From Lachnospiraceae bacterium (GTDB lineage: Bacteria; Bacillota; Clostridia; Lachnospirales; Lachnospiraceae): DNA of 64,000 nucleotides. The stretch is taken from the NCBI GenBank assembly GCA_024687125.1, contig JAILFA010000035.1, forward strand, positions 1 to 64,000, written 5' to 3'. Below, piece by piece: positions 16,655 through 25,247 of the stretch (the stretch's first letter is position 1; the number at the start of each line of letters is the position of its first letter). A program made the position numbers and the translations under genes. The notes under the pieces were generated by a model. It was not told the DNA's origin. It did no database searches and was given only the letters and a program-made list of their open reading frames with translations.

Positions 16655-17800
16655 TCAGGCAAGGATCTCGGAATATGCCAGAAGCAGCGGCGCGGTCCCT
16701 TTGGCGTCATTCTCAACAACAGGCTCACTGAAATAATACTCCAAAGAGCCGTCACGGTGCTGCCTGCCGCCCAGCCCCGCAACCAGACAGATACCGCCCA
16801 GACGCGGCGTACCGTCTTCATTTCTGGATAAGTATTTCCCGGTGATCCCGTAAAAGATCTCTTCTCCCACTGCAGCATATCTCCCGGGTATGTATCCCAG
16901 GCGGACTGCCTTGAGGATCGTATATGCGATAAGAGAGGACCCCGAGGTCTCCAGATAATTGCCGGGGGCGTCCTGCCTGTCGATAACCTGATAGAACATA
17001 TGCGCTCCGTGCTCCATATACTTAAGCACGCTGTCAGCCAGTTCCATAAAGGTATCCGTAAGGGTTCTGCGCTCGCTGCCCAGTTCTTCGCCCATGGCTT
17101 CCGCGGTATCCACCAAAGCCGCCATATACCAGCCCGTGGCCCTCAGCCAGAAGTTTGGCGAACAGCCTGTCTCGGGATCTGCCCAGTACATTTTGCGCGA
17201 CTCGTCATAACCGTGGTAATAAAGTCCGCTCTTCTCATCCCTCATCAGCCGGTATACATTCCCAAACTGTTTTAAGGAATCGGTACAGCCGCTCATCCCG
17301 TTGTATCGTCTCTCATATTCCATGTAGAAAGGCTGGGCCATATACAGCCCGTCAAGCCATACCTGGTCGGGATAGATCTGTTTGTGCCAGAAGTTCCCTT
17401 CCCTGGTCCTGGGGTGCGTCTCAAGCTGTGATCTAAAGGTGTCCATGGACCGGCGGTATTTTTTCTTACCTGTAATATCATAAAGCGCAAAGAGATTGCA
17501 GGCGGGGCGGATATTGTCAAGATTGTATTCCTCGATGCTGTAGGTATTCACAGAGCCGTCTTCATTTATGTAATATGACACAAAATCATCCGCGAACCGA
17601 AGATAGTTCTCATCGCCCGTGATCTTATAAAGCCTGAGGATCGCCGTGATCATGCACCCGTCGATATAATTCCATTTATTGGGCCTGCCCGATCGGATCT
17701 TTTCTACATTCCAGTAGGGATGCTCGGCATCCGAGTTTGTCATCAGGAACCGTACATATTCATCCAGAAGCTTCTTTGTTTCGTTTTTATCCATCTTCAT
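16655..17800 (-). CDS. GH105 unsaturated rhamnogalacturonyl hydrolase
   Basis: Removes the unsaturated galacturonate from rhamnogalacturonan oligosaccharides made by lyases. It has 381 residues without a signal peptide, as expected for a cytoplasmic YteR/YesR-type enzyme acting after import. The alpha/alpha-barrel motifs are visible: DQVWLDGLYMAQPFYMEY (catalytic Asp about 149), FWLRATGWYMAALVD, TSGSSLIAY and GICLVAGLGG. Neighbours are an ABC exporter-fold gene upstream and kdgA downstream. Its product, after isomerisation, feeds KduD. The ATG at 17800 follows GAGAG; MDK at 17794 is an alternative. Confidence 0.9.
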   Translation of the reverse strand: MKMDKNETKKLLDEYVRFLMTNSDAEHPYWNVEKIRSGRPNKWNYIDGCMITAILRLYKITGDENYLRFADDFVSYYINEDGSVNTYSIEEYNLDNIRPACNLFALYDITGKKKYRRSMDTFRSQLETHPRTREGNFWHKQIYPDQVWLDGLYMAQPFYMEYERRYNGMSGCTDSLKQFGNVYRLMRDEKSGLYYHGYDESRKMYWADPETGCSPNFWLRATGWYMAALVDTAEAMGEELGSERRTLTDTFMELADSVLKYMEHGAHMFYQVIDRQDAPGNYLETSGSSLIAYTILKAVRLGYIPGRYAAVGEEIFYGITGKYLSRNEDGTPRLGGICLVAGLGGRQHRDGSLEYYFSEPVVENDAKGTAPLLLAYSEILA

Positions 17801-17828
17801 CTCTCGAAAGCCATCCGTCTCCCGTATC

Positions 17829-19610
17829 TCATTTCATGTTTTCTTCCATCCTGTAGAAATATCCGCGCCTGTTCATCAGTTCCTCAAAGGTACCCCTCTC
17901 GACCACGCCGCCGTCCTGCATGACAATGATCTGGTCGGCTTTCCTTACGGTTGCAAGCTTATGCGCGACGATAAAGGTGGTCCTGGATTCCGACATATTA
18001 TCCAGCGCTCCGGAGATCTCCTTTTCGGAAATGGCATCCAGGGCAGATGTGGCTTCATCAAGTATGATCACCCGCGGATCGCGTATCAGCGCCCTTGCTA
18101 TGGAGATGCGCTGCTTCTGTCCTCCCGAGAGCCTGTCTCCGTGTTCGCCCACATTGGTATCAATGCCGTCCTCAAGCTTCTCTATCACCCCGGAAAGTCC
18201 GGATTCTCTGATGACACGGTTAAGCGTCTCTTCCGTTACATCTTTTGTTCCATACAGAATGTTATCCCTGATGGAACCCGAGAACAGCGCCGTGGTCTGA
18301 GGCACCACCGCCAAAAAGCGCCTGTAGCTCCTGAGATTGATCTCATCCATGGAAAGGCCGTCCACATACAGTTTCCCTTCCGTCGGCAGGATAAACCCTA
18401 TGAGCATGTTCATAATGGTGGACTTGCCTGCCCCGGATTCCCCCACAAAAGCTATAGTCTGTCCCTGCTTCACATCCAGGGTCAGGTCGCCTATGACCTG
18501 CTTCTCCGTATTGGGATAGGTGTAGGATACATGATCAAATCTGTATTCGCCCCGAAGCTCCAAAACCTCTGTCTTGCCCTCATTGTCCTCGACATCCCTG
18601 ACCATAAGGACCTCACCGATGGAATTGACGGATTCAAGCCCCTTTGAGATCGTAGGGAGGAGATTCAGCATGCTTGATACCTGTCCGACGATGGTCGTGA
18701 AATAACTCTGGTAAAGGACCACATCCCCGGTTTTGATCACGCTTCTTAAGGCGAGAAATGCGGTAAACACCAGACATATGACCTGAAATATCTGGAAGCA
18801 GGACCAGCTTACCGCGCCGAAATTGGTCTGGATCATATCAAGCTGATAGCCTTCCACCGCGATCTGCCTGACCTGCGCGTTCATACGGTCGATCTCTTCT
18901 TCTTCGAGGGCATGGGCCCGGGTAACGGGCACAAGCTCAACCATCTCGCTCACCCGGGCGCTTGTAGCCTCCACTTCCTTACGAAACCGTGCATTGTGAG
19001 CCTTGATGGGTTTCTTGAAGCCATAGACCAGCACCGCCGCAAGCGGAACCATCAGCAGAAAGAAGATAAACACCACTCTGCTCTTTGAAACGGTGACAAC
19101 AAGAGCCACTCCGATATTTATGATGAGATTCATGAAATTGACAAAGATCTGGTCAGACAGCGTCTCAACCGCTTCCACATCCCTGATGATCTTGGACTGA
19201 AGACGACCCGACTGAATGTCTTTCTCGGACAGGATAGACATGGTCTGGATCTTATTCACCAGCGTCGACCTCAGACCCGCCTCCACATCTCTTACGGCAG
19301 ATGCGCGGAAATGCATATGCAGAAAGTTCATGGGAATGTTCAATACAAGGAGAAAAATGAGTATCCCGGCGTTCAGCAGTATCAGGCGCCCCGTATCCGA
19401 AGCGCCCTCGGTCACATAATTGATGATGTTGGCGGTAACGATGGGCAGAACCCACACCGGAGAATGCTTGATGGTATAAAAAATGACTGACAGAACGAAG
19501 TTATGATAATACCCCTTGTAAAAGCCGATAAGAGTTGCCAGAGCACTGTCCGGATGTCTCTTATAGCTCTCTTCATATATGGAAATATCTTCTCTGTGCT
19601 TTAATCTCAT
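17829..19610 (-). CDS. ABC transporter, fused permease-ATPase (exporter fold)
   Basis: A half-transporter of 593 residues from the ATG at 19610: six membrane helices (about 40-320) followed by one ATPase. Walker A is GESGAGKST (about 387), the signature is LSGGQKQR (about 495) and Walker B is VIILDEATSALD. It would act as a homodimer. It is the only exporter-type ABC protein here and lies inside the pectin operon, between the CE12 esterase (16 nt upstream) and GH105. The substrate is not evident: it might move an oligosaccharide or relieve sugar stress, or be an importer on an exporter fold. The start lacks a strong ribosome-binding site, so translation may depend on the upstream gene. Confidence 0.87.
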   Translation of the reverse strand: MRLKHREDISIYEESYKRHPDSALATLIGFYKGYYHNFVLSVIFYTIKHSPVWVLPIVTANIINYVTEGASDTGRLILLNAGILIFLLVLNIPMNFLHMHFRASAVRDVEAGLRSTLVNKIQTMSILSEKDIQSGRLQSKIIRDVEAVETLSDQIFVNFMNLIINIGVALVVTVSKSRVVFIFFLLMVPLAAVLVYGFKKPIKAHNARFRKEVEATSARVSEMVELVPVTRAHALEEEEIDRMNAQVRQIAVEGYQLDMIQTNFGAVSWSCFQIFQVICLVFTAFLALRSVIKTGDVVLYQSYFTTIVGQVSSMLNLLPTISKGLESVNSIGEVLMVRDVEDNEGKTEVLELRGEYRFDHVSYTYPNTEKQVIGDLTLDVKQGQTIAFVGESGAGKSTIMNMLIGFILPTEGKLYVDGLSMDEINLRSYRRFLAVVPQTTALFSGSIRDNILYGTKDVTEETLNRVIRESGLSGVIEKLEDGIDTNVGEHGDRLSGGQKQRISIARALIRDPRVIILDEATSALDAISEKEISGALDNMSESRTTFIVAHKLATVRKADQIIVMQDGGVVERGTFEELMNRRGYFYRMEENMK

Positions 19611-19626
19611 GTAAAGGATAACCGGA

Positions 19627-20367
19627 TCACTGACCGGTCTTGTAAGAGGCCTCCAGATCGCGCAGTACCTCAGCATCTGTCAGGGAAGCAAAGGGCTCAC
19701 CGGTTTTGATCAGTTCACCCGCCAGCAGCTCACCAAACTTCATCGCACCTTCATACTTAAGATGCGTATTGTCGGTGGAAAGACCTTCCGGCAGCCAGAA
19801 TACTTCTCCCGGAGCCACATGCATGAAATACTTCCTGCTGGGCTCATCTCCGATACTCTCCAGGAATCTGTGGCTGGCCAGACACAGATCGATCAGCGGG
19901 ACCTCATATCTGTCTGCCGCCCTATGATAAGCCTCCACATACGCCTTATGAGTCGACTCCTTCATGGTAACATGATCATCTTCAAAATTTCTGCGTTCTA
20001 TGGGGGTGATGAACAGCGGATGTGCGCCGTGCTTTCTTGCCACATCCGCAAATCTGCCGAGGTTCTCCGTAAAGGCGGTATCAGGATCGGTGTATCTCTC
20101 GGGATCGGTGATCTTTTCATCGTTATGCCCGAACTGTATGAACAGGAACTGCTCCGCCCCGGTAATGCTGCCCATCTCCGAGTCTATCCGGTCAAGCCTG
20201 CCCTGATCGATAAAGCTTTTCGTGCTGCGGCCGTTGATGGCATGATCGTATATCACCACATCACAGGCAGTAAACCTGTCAAATGCCTGAGCAATGCCTG
20301 TCTGCGGAAATCTGTTCGCCTTATTGCAGGTATTCGTCGAATCACCTGCCCAATGTATGATCCTCAT
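19627..20367 (-). CDS. Rhamnogalacturonan acetylesterase-like SGNH hydrolase (CE12)
   Basis: Predicted to remove acetyl groups from rhamnogalacturonan. With the start at 20367 it has 246 residues and no signal peptide, so it acts on imported oligomers. SGNH blocks are clear: AGDSTNT with nucleophile Ser10, INGRSTKSF (Gly block), IQFGHND (Asn block) and DNTHLKYEG (Asp/His block). The GDST form and the GHND block are typical of family CE12 (YesT/RhgT). Its ATG overlaps the TGA of the upstream permease as ATGA, so the two are translationally coupled. Confidence 0.88.
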   Translation of the reverse strand: MRIIHWAGDSTNTCNKANRFPQTGIAQAFDRFTACDVVIYDHAINGRSTKSFIDQGRLDRIDSEMGSITGAEQFLFIQFGHNDEKITDPERYTDPDTAFTENLGRFADVARKHGAHPLFITPIERRNFEDDHVTMKESTHKAYVEAYHRAADRYEVPLIDLCLASHRFLESIGDEPSRKYFMHVAPGEVFWLPEGLSTDNTHLKYEGAMKFGELLAGELIKTGEPFASLTDAEVLRDLEASYKTGQ

Positions 20368-21230
20368 CCCTTTACGGCACCCGCATTGACGCCCTTGACA
20401 AAGTATTTCTGAAGGAAAGGATACAATGCCATGAAGGGAAGTATGGCGCATATGATCGCGGCATAGTACAGCGTCGTCTGTGACACGCTGTATTGCGTGA
20501 CGGGCGTGTCTCCGTCCATGACCATAACTCTCAGGATATACTGGAAATTGACCTGATCACGGTTGGTGATGTAGATCTGTACCGTTGAATAGTCGTTCCA
20601 TACGGTGACCGCGTACATAAGTCCGATACTTGCCAGCGCCGCCTTGGACAGGGGGAGCACGATCTTGAAGAAGATCCCCATGGGCGAGCAGCCGTCGATC
20701 TTGGCAGCTTCAAAGAGCGATCCGGGGATACCCTCAAAGAAATTCCTCATCAGCACCAGGTTGTACACATTCATACCGTGCTTTACAACGAGGATCCACA
20801 TGGAGTTGACCAGGTGCAGCTTCTTCATGACCAGATACTCAGGGATCATTCCTCCCGAAAAGATCATTGTAAACAAAAGGAAATACGCGATGGCGGTCCT
20901 TCCCGGAAGATTCTCCTGTGCCAGCACATAGCCGCCCAGAGTCGACATCACAAGTCCCAGAAGAGTACCCAGCACGGTTGTGACGACGGAATTGACAAAA
21001 GGTCTGTAGAGCTTCTGTGTCGTCATGATGACCTTGTAGCCGTCAAGCGTAAATTTGTTGGGGAAGAGCTGGAATTTGTATACTCCGACTGCGTTAAAGG
21101 AATCCGACAGCACCTTCCAGATCGGTATGAGGATGATCAGTCCTATCACGATAAAAACGATATAATTGATAACGTCAAAGACGCCTGTCTTTCTTTTTCT
21201 ACCCGGAGCAAATTCTTTATTCTTAGCCAT
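20364..21230 (-). CDS. Sugar ABC transporter permease, LplC/YtcP-like
   Basis: A 288-residue inner-membrane permease with six predicted helices and the MalG-type cytoplasmic loop (GIPGSLFEAAKIDGCSP, the EAA motif that contacts the ATPase). It pairs with the LplB-like permease just upstream (11 nt) and the lipoprotein at 22300-24000. The C-terminus ends KYFVKGVNAGAVKG, characteristic of the LplC family. No import ATPase gene is nearby, as is usual: these systems share an MsmK-type ATPase encoded elsewhere. Confidence 0.93.
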   Translation of the reverse strand: MAKNKEFAPGRKRKTGVFDVINYIVFIVIGLIILIPIWKVLSDSFNAVGVYKFQLFPNKFTLDGYKVIMTTQKLYRPFVNSVVTTVLGTLLGLVMSTLGGYVLAQENLPGRTAIAYFLLFTMIFSGGMIPEYLVMKKLHLVNSMWILVVKHGMNVYNLVLMRNFFEGIPGSLFEAAKIDGCSPMGIFFKIVLPLSKAALASIGLMYAVTVWNDYSTVQIYITNRDQVNFQYILRVMVMDGDTPVTQYSVSQTTLYYAAIICAILPFMALYPFLQKYFVKGVNAGAVKG

Positions 21231-21241
21231 ATTCCGTCACC

Positions 21242-22192
21242 TCACAGTATCCCGCGTCCGCGGACCTTTTTACTTGCCCGGTTGCACACAATAACAAGGA
21301 TGCATCCCACCAGCGACTTGAACAGACCCACCGCAGTTGTATAACCGTAATTTGGTATGGCCGTCATAAACGTCTCGCGGTAGATATATGTAGAAAGAAC
21401 ATCCGACACATCAAAAACGCGATTGTTGTACATTACGAACACTGACTCAAAGAGGTTAAGAACCTTGGCCAGATTGAGGATCAGCACGATGATGATGGTA
21501 TTTGCCAGTTCGGGAACCGTCACATACCAAATCCTCTGCAGACGGGTGGCACCGTCCATATCCGCAGCCTCATAGAGTTCCGGATTTATCCCGGCCAGCG
21601 TCGCCAGGAATATTACCGTGCCCCATCCGGTCTCCTTCCACAGATTGACGATATAGTAGACGCCCCTCCATAGCCCCGGTTCGTGCATAAAGTCTATACT
21701 TTCGGAAATCCATCCCCAGCTCTTGAGGGTCTCATTTACAAAGCCCGTGGAAGAGGTGGACAAAAACAGGGTAAATACCGCTGCCGTAACGGTCCAGGAC
21801 ATAAAGTGCGGCAGATATATGACAGTCTGAAGCACCTTCTTGGCAAACAGATTTGCCATCTCATTGATGAACACTGACACGATCACGGAGGCCGCGGTGG
21901 TCAGCAAAAGTTTGGTGACAGACAGAAAGAGCGTATTTGCAAAAGCCTTCCAGAAATCCTTTTCCGCAAACATCTTCTGGAAATGTTTCAGTCCGACATA
22001 CTGTATCTTCTTTAACGTGTAATCATAAAACGAATAGCGTATACCCAGCATCGGCCAGTAATATACGATAATGACATAGATCAAAACCGGGAGGAACATG
22101 ATATAGAATCCTCTGTTGTTCCAAATTCGCATCTTGAGAGGCTTTTTGTTTATAACCTGACCCGAAGATGTAGTCTTCTGCTTTTTTGCCAT
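21242..22192 (-). CDS. Sugar ABC transporter permease, LplB/YteP-like
   Basis: A 316-residue permease with six helices. The start at 22192 (MAKKQKTTSSGQ) follows GGGGGGA; a longer frame upstream runs through a hairpin and is unlikely. The EAA loop is NPELYEAADMDGATR. The N-terminal part (FLPVLIYVIIVYYWPMLGIR) is typical of the LplB group. It forms the importer with the LplC-like permease and the binding lipoprotein, most likely for (rhamno)galacturonan oligosaccharides given the operon. Confidence 0.93.
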   Translation of the reverse strand: MAKKQKTTSSGQVINKKPLKMRIWNNRGFYIMFLPVLIYVIIVYYWPMLGIRYSFYDYTLKKIQYVGLKHFQKMFAEKDFWKAFANTLFLSVTKLLLTTAASVIVSVFINEMANLFAKKVLQTVIYLPHFMSWTVTAAVFTLFLSTSSTGFVNETLKSWGWISESIDFMHEPGLWRGVYYIVNLWKETGWGTVIFLATLAGINPELYEAADMDGATRLQRIWYVTVPELANTIIIVLILNLAKVLNLFESVFVMYNNRVFDVSDVLSTYIYRETFMTAIPNYGYTTAVGLFKSLVGCILVIVCNRASKKVRGRGIL

Positions 22193-22215
22193 AAGAAATC
22201 CCCCCATGTTGTTGC

Positions 22216-22243
22216 GTGGGCATCCATGAACACGGATGCCCAC
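22216..22243 (-). other. Stable hairpin between binding-protein and permease genes
   Basis: A perfect 10-bp inverted repeat (22216-22225 with 22234-22243, loop of 8) lies just upstream of the permease ribosome-binding site. It has no U-tract, so it is not a classical terminator. Such hairpins commonly protect the upstream binding-protein mRNA and set unequal expression. Confidence 0.6.
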
Positions 22244-22299
22244 ACAATCTACTTACATATGTAACACAAATGCTGATTCATTCTGTCCGTCCGGACTGC

Positions 22300-24000
22300 T
22301 TACTGCTGTGAGTTCAGCTCCTCAAGAATTTCCGCGACCGTGTCGCCCCACTTTTCCTGATATTCTGCAACAGCATCTTCTGCAGTCTTCTTGCCCGCAA
22401 CAACTTCATTCATAAGTGTTGTCTTGTCGACTACAAGCTTCGCCTCGATTTCCGTAAGCTTCTCGGACGAAGGGGACTGAGGAGCATCTACGCAGTTCTC
22501 GGTGAAGAACTTGTTGCCTTCCTCGATAAGAGGATCATGGTCTACAAATCCGTTGGTAAGCGGAGCGATAACCAGTACGGGATCCAGGTGATTCTTCTTC
22601 CATACGGAGTTGGGATCGTTGGGAGCCTGCTTTAAGTGGAACTCTCCGTCAGCATAGCTGTACTCTTTCTTCTTTTCCGGATCATCGGGATTGGTCACAA
22701 ATTCCTCTGCCTTGGTTGACCAGTGTACATCTTCGGCGCCGTATGTCCAGAGTGTCTGCACCTTATCGCCGTCAAGCATGGTCTCAAGAAGAGCATCAAA
22801 GATCGCCTGCTCACGTCCGTTATCTCCGTCACCGTCGTCTGTGATAACCCACACAGGTGCCTCACGGTTGATATATCCGCCCCACGTATCCTTGATCTCC
22901 TTGATGGGAGGAAGCTGAACCAGTCTGTCATCGCCGAGAGCGGAATCAACTTCGTTCTTGTCAAGGTTGTCGGTCAGCGTACGGAGCCATGTGCCTGCCC
23001 AGTATGTAAATACACCTTCAGAAGTGGTCTGGTCGTTTGAGAACCATTTCTCGCGCGCCGTCTTGGTGGAAGCTTCCTCTGTATCCTTATCGATAACACC
23101 GTCAGCATAACCCTGTGCAAGGCGGGTAAGGGCATCGATAGTAGCCTGCTCCTGGAAACCGTCTACCCATGTTCCGTCTTTCTGGTAGATGGCGGGATAT
23201 GCACCCTGCCAGAACTCAGGCATGTAGTTGATGTACGGAGCCTCGTCAAGCTTGGCAAATCCGGCAGCGATAACACCGGTCTGTCCGTCCTTGGTAAATG
23301 CCTTGAGCATTGCATAATAGTCATCGAAAGTCTTGATATCTTCGATCTTGAGATTTGCCGCATCAAGCCAGCTCTGCTTTACATAGGTAACACAGCCGTT
23401 GCCGTATGTGGGAGCAAATCCGTAAAGCTCGCCCGCAGCAGTCTTCATGTTCTCGTTGATGAGGGGAAGAGTGACTCTGGACTGGAATTCGGCATTTGCG
23501 TATGCGTCAGCCATGTTCCAGAGGATGCCCGTGTTCTGATACTGCTTGAACATGGTGGCACTCATAATAAGCGCGTCGGGATACTGTCCGTCTCCGGGCT
23601 CTCCGGTGGTGAGCAGCTGAGATACATTATCCTTGTAGCCGGAATGCTCGGGCTGGTTGATGTGCAGCTTGATGGGATGTCCGAGCTTCTCTGATACAGC
23701 CGCTTCCCACTGTGCGATGAAAGCATCCTGTCCGCTGTCCACGTTGGCGGTAAGTGTACCGTCTACCGTGATGTAAAGGTCCGTCAGTTCATACTCGGAA
23801 GGAGCTGCTTCCTCTGCAGAACCTGAATCGGCCGCAGCATCCGTTGCCTCCGGTGTCTCTGCTGCTGCTGTCTGTGTGGTTTCGGATCCGCCGCCGGCAG
23901 GAGCAGGAGCATCAGCGCCGCTGTTCCCTGATGAACTGCAGGCTGCGAGTGATACTGCCATTGCCGATGATAACAAGATCGCAAGCAATTTCTTTTTCAT
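22300..24000 (-). CDS. Extracellular solute-binding lipoprotein, LplA/YtcQ-like
   Basis: A 566-residue binding protein that captures oligosaccharides for the LplB/LplC-like permeases. The signal peptide ends in the lipobox SLAACSSS (lipidated Cys21). A Ser/Ala/Thr/Glu-rich linker (about 22-65) leads to the two-lobed binding domain. Length and motifs (FAPTYGNGCVTYVKQSWL, WGGYINREAPVWV) match the long YtcQ/LplA family seen with rhamnogalacturonan clusters. It is the first gene of the minus-strand pectin operon and faces kduD across a 246-nt regulatory gap. Confidence 0.92.
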   Translation of the reverse strand: MKKKLLAILLSSAMAVSLAACSSSGNSGADAPAPAGGGSETTQTAAAETPEATDAAADSGSAEEAAPSEYELTDLYITVDGTLTANVDSGQDAFIAQWEAAVSEKLGHPIKLHINQPEHSGYKDNVSQLLTTGEPGDGQYPDALIMSATMFKQYQNTGILWNMADAYANAEFQSRVTLPLINENMKTAAGELYGFAPTYGNGCVTYVKQSWLDAANLKIEDIKTFDDYYAMLKAFTKDGQTGVIAAGFAKLDEAPYINYMPEFWQGAYPAIYQKDGTWVDGFQEQATIDALTRLAQGYADGVIDKDTEEASTKTAREKWFSNDQTTSEGVFTYWAGTWLRTLTDNLDKNEVDSALGDDRLVQLPPIKEIKDTWGGYINREAPVWVITDDGDGDNGREQAIFDALLETMLDGDKVQTLWTYGAEDVHWSTKAEEFVTNPDDPEKKKEYSYADGEFHLKQAPNDPNSVWKKNHLDPVLVIAPLTNGFVDHDPLIEEGNKFFTENCVDAPQSPSSEKLTEIEAKLVVDKTTLMNEVVAGKKTAEDAVAEYQEKWGDTVAEILEELNSQQ

Positions 24001-24063
24001 TTTTTCCCTCCCATGTTTTTGAATATGCGTTACTCACTATCCTGGCATTAGGACTGCCTGTTG

Positions 24064-24179
24064 ATTGTAATGATACGCACTGTTTGTCGGAGGGTACAGT
24101 GACAAAGTTGTTTATAAAATTGCAAAAGTTGCTCTTACTGACATTTTTCTTTGTAATATTGTCTTTTTGGAATTATCGT
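24064..24179. promoter_or_regulatory. Divergent control region between pectin operon and kduD
   Basis: Two 11-base direct repeats, TGACAAAGTTG (24100-24110) and TGCAAAAGTTG (24121-24131), match at 9 of 11 positions and are spaced exactly 21 bp, two helical turns. This is the usual geometry of AraC-family half-sites. On the minus strand they lie just upstream of a TACAAT -10 (complement of 24064-24069) that lacks a good -35, as expected for an activated promoter. On the plus strand a modest TTGTAA-17-TATCGT promoter (24151-24179) could serve kduD. The regulator at 25248-26141 is the obvious candidate activator. Confidence 0.45.
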
Positions 24180-24246
24180 GTAATTGTGGTAGTTTCGCGA
24201 GCCCGCGACCAAAACAGAAAAAAGACTGTAAAGGAGGATTTCATCA

Positions 24247-25110
24247 ATGGGAATTATTGACAGTTTCCGGCTGGACGGCAAGGTGGCATGGATTACGGGA
24301 GCATCCTACGGACTGGGACTTGCCTATGCCAAGGCATACGCAGAGGTCGGAGCAAAGATCGTGTTCAACGACATCAATCAGGAACTTGTAGACAGAGGTT
24401 ATGCCGAGTATAAGAAGCTGGGGATCGATGCATACGGAGCTGTTTGTGATGTAACAAAAGAAGACCAGGTTCTTGCCTTTGTAAAAGATGTCAAAGATAA
24501 GATCGGCACAATCGATATCCTTGTAAACAATGCGGGAATCATCAAAAGAATCCCCATGACAGAGATGAGCGTGGATCAGTGGAATCAGGTGATAAACGTG
24601 GATCTTACCGGCCCCTTCATCTGTTCAAAAGCTGTTCTCCCCGCGATGATCGAAAAGGGTGCCGGCAAGATCATCAATGCCTGCTCCATGATGAGCGAAT
24701 TCGGACGCGAGACCGTTTCGGCATATGCTGCCGCAAAGGGCGGACTCAAGATGCTCACCAGGAACATCTGCTCGGAATACGGCCAGTACAATATCCAGTG
24801 CAACGCCATCGGCCCCGGCTATATCGCGACACCTCAGACCGCGCCTCTCAGAGCCCGCGGCGAAGACGGTTCCATGAATCCCTTTGACAGATTCATCAGG
24901 AGCAAGACCCCCGCACAGCGCTGGGGACGTACCGAAGATCTTCAGGGACTTGCGGTATTCCTCGCATCCCCCGCTTCGAACTTCATCAACGGCCAGGTGG
25001 TCTACATAGACGGCGGTATCTCCGCTTACATCGGACAGGATCCTTCAAACCTTGATGAAAGCAAATTCGCCGCAGAAAAAGAGGACGAAGACATTATTGT
25101 CAACGACTGA
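24247..25110 (+). CDS. kduD: 2-keto-3-deoxygluconate dehydrogenase (SDR), KduD-like
   Basis: NAD-dependent reduction of 2,5-diketo-3-deoxygluconate (DKII) to KDG, linking unsaturated uronates from GH105 to KdgK. The 287-residue protein is a short-chain dehydrogenase: ITGASYGLGLAYA (cofactor loop), NNAGI, and a catalytic Tyr-Lys pair in SAYAAAKGG (about 160) with an upstream Ser. It has a tail of about 25 acidic residues (EKEDEDIIVND) beyond the usual family length. A strong AGGAGG site precedes the ATG. KduI, the isomerase expected before it, is not in the window. Confidence 0.85.
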   Translation: MGIIDSFRLDGKVAWITGASYGLGLAYAKAYAEVGAKIVFNDINQELVDRGYAEYKKLGIDAYGAVCDVTKEDQVLAFVKDVKDKIGTIDILVNNAGIIKRIPMTEMSVDQWNQVINVDLTGPFICSKAVLPAMIEKGAGKIINACSMMSEFGRETVSAYAAAKGGLKMLTRNICSEYGQYNIQCNAIGPGYIATPQTAPLRARGEDGSMNPFDRFIRSKTPAQRWGRTEDLQGLAVFLASPASNFINGQVVYIDGGISAYIGQDPSNLDESKFAAEKEDEDIIVND

Positions 25111-25150
25111 TCATCATGGATCTTTCATTTTTCATACCTCAATAAGCGAC

Positions 25151-25176
25151 CGGACCGGACATGACTGCCCGGTCCG
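25151..25176 (+). terminator. Terminator after kduD
   Basis: A perfect 8-bp GC-rich inverted repeat (25151-25158 with 25169-25176, 10-nt loop) is followed by ATCTTTTG. It separates kduD from the AraC gene. Confidence 0.65.
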
Positions 25177-25247
25177 ATCTTTTGTGACATATTTCCGCGG
25201 TTCCATGATAAAATAGGAACCGTATCAATGATCTGGCGAGGTCGAAT

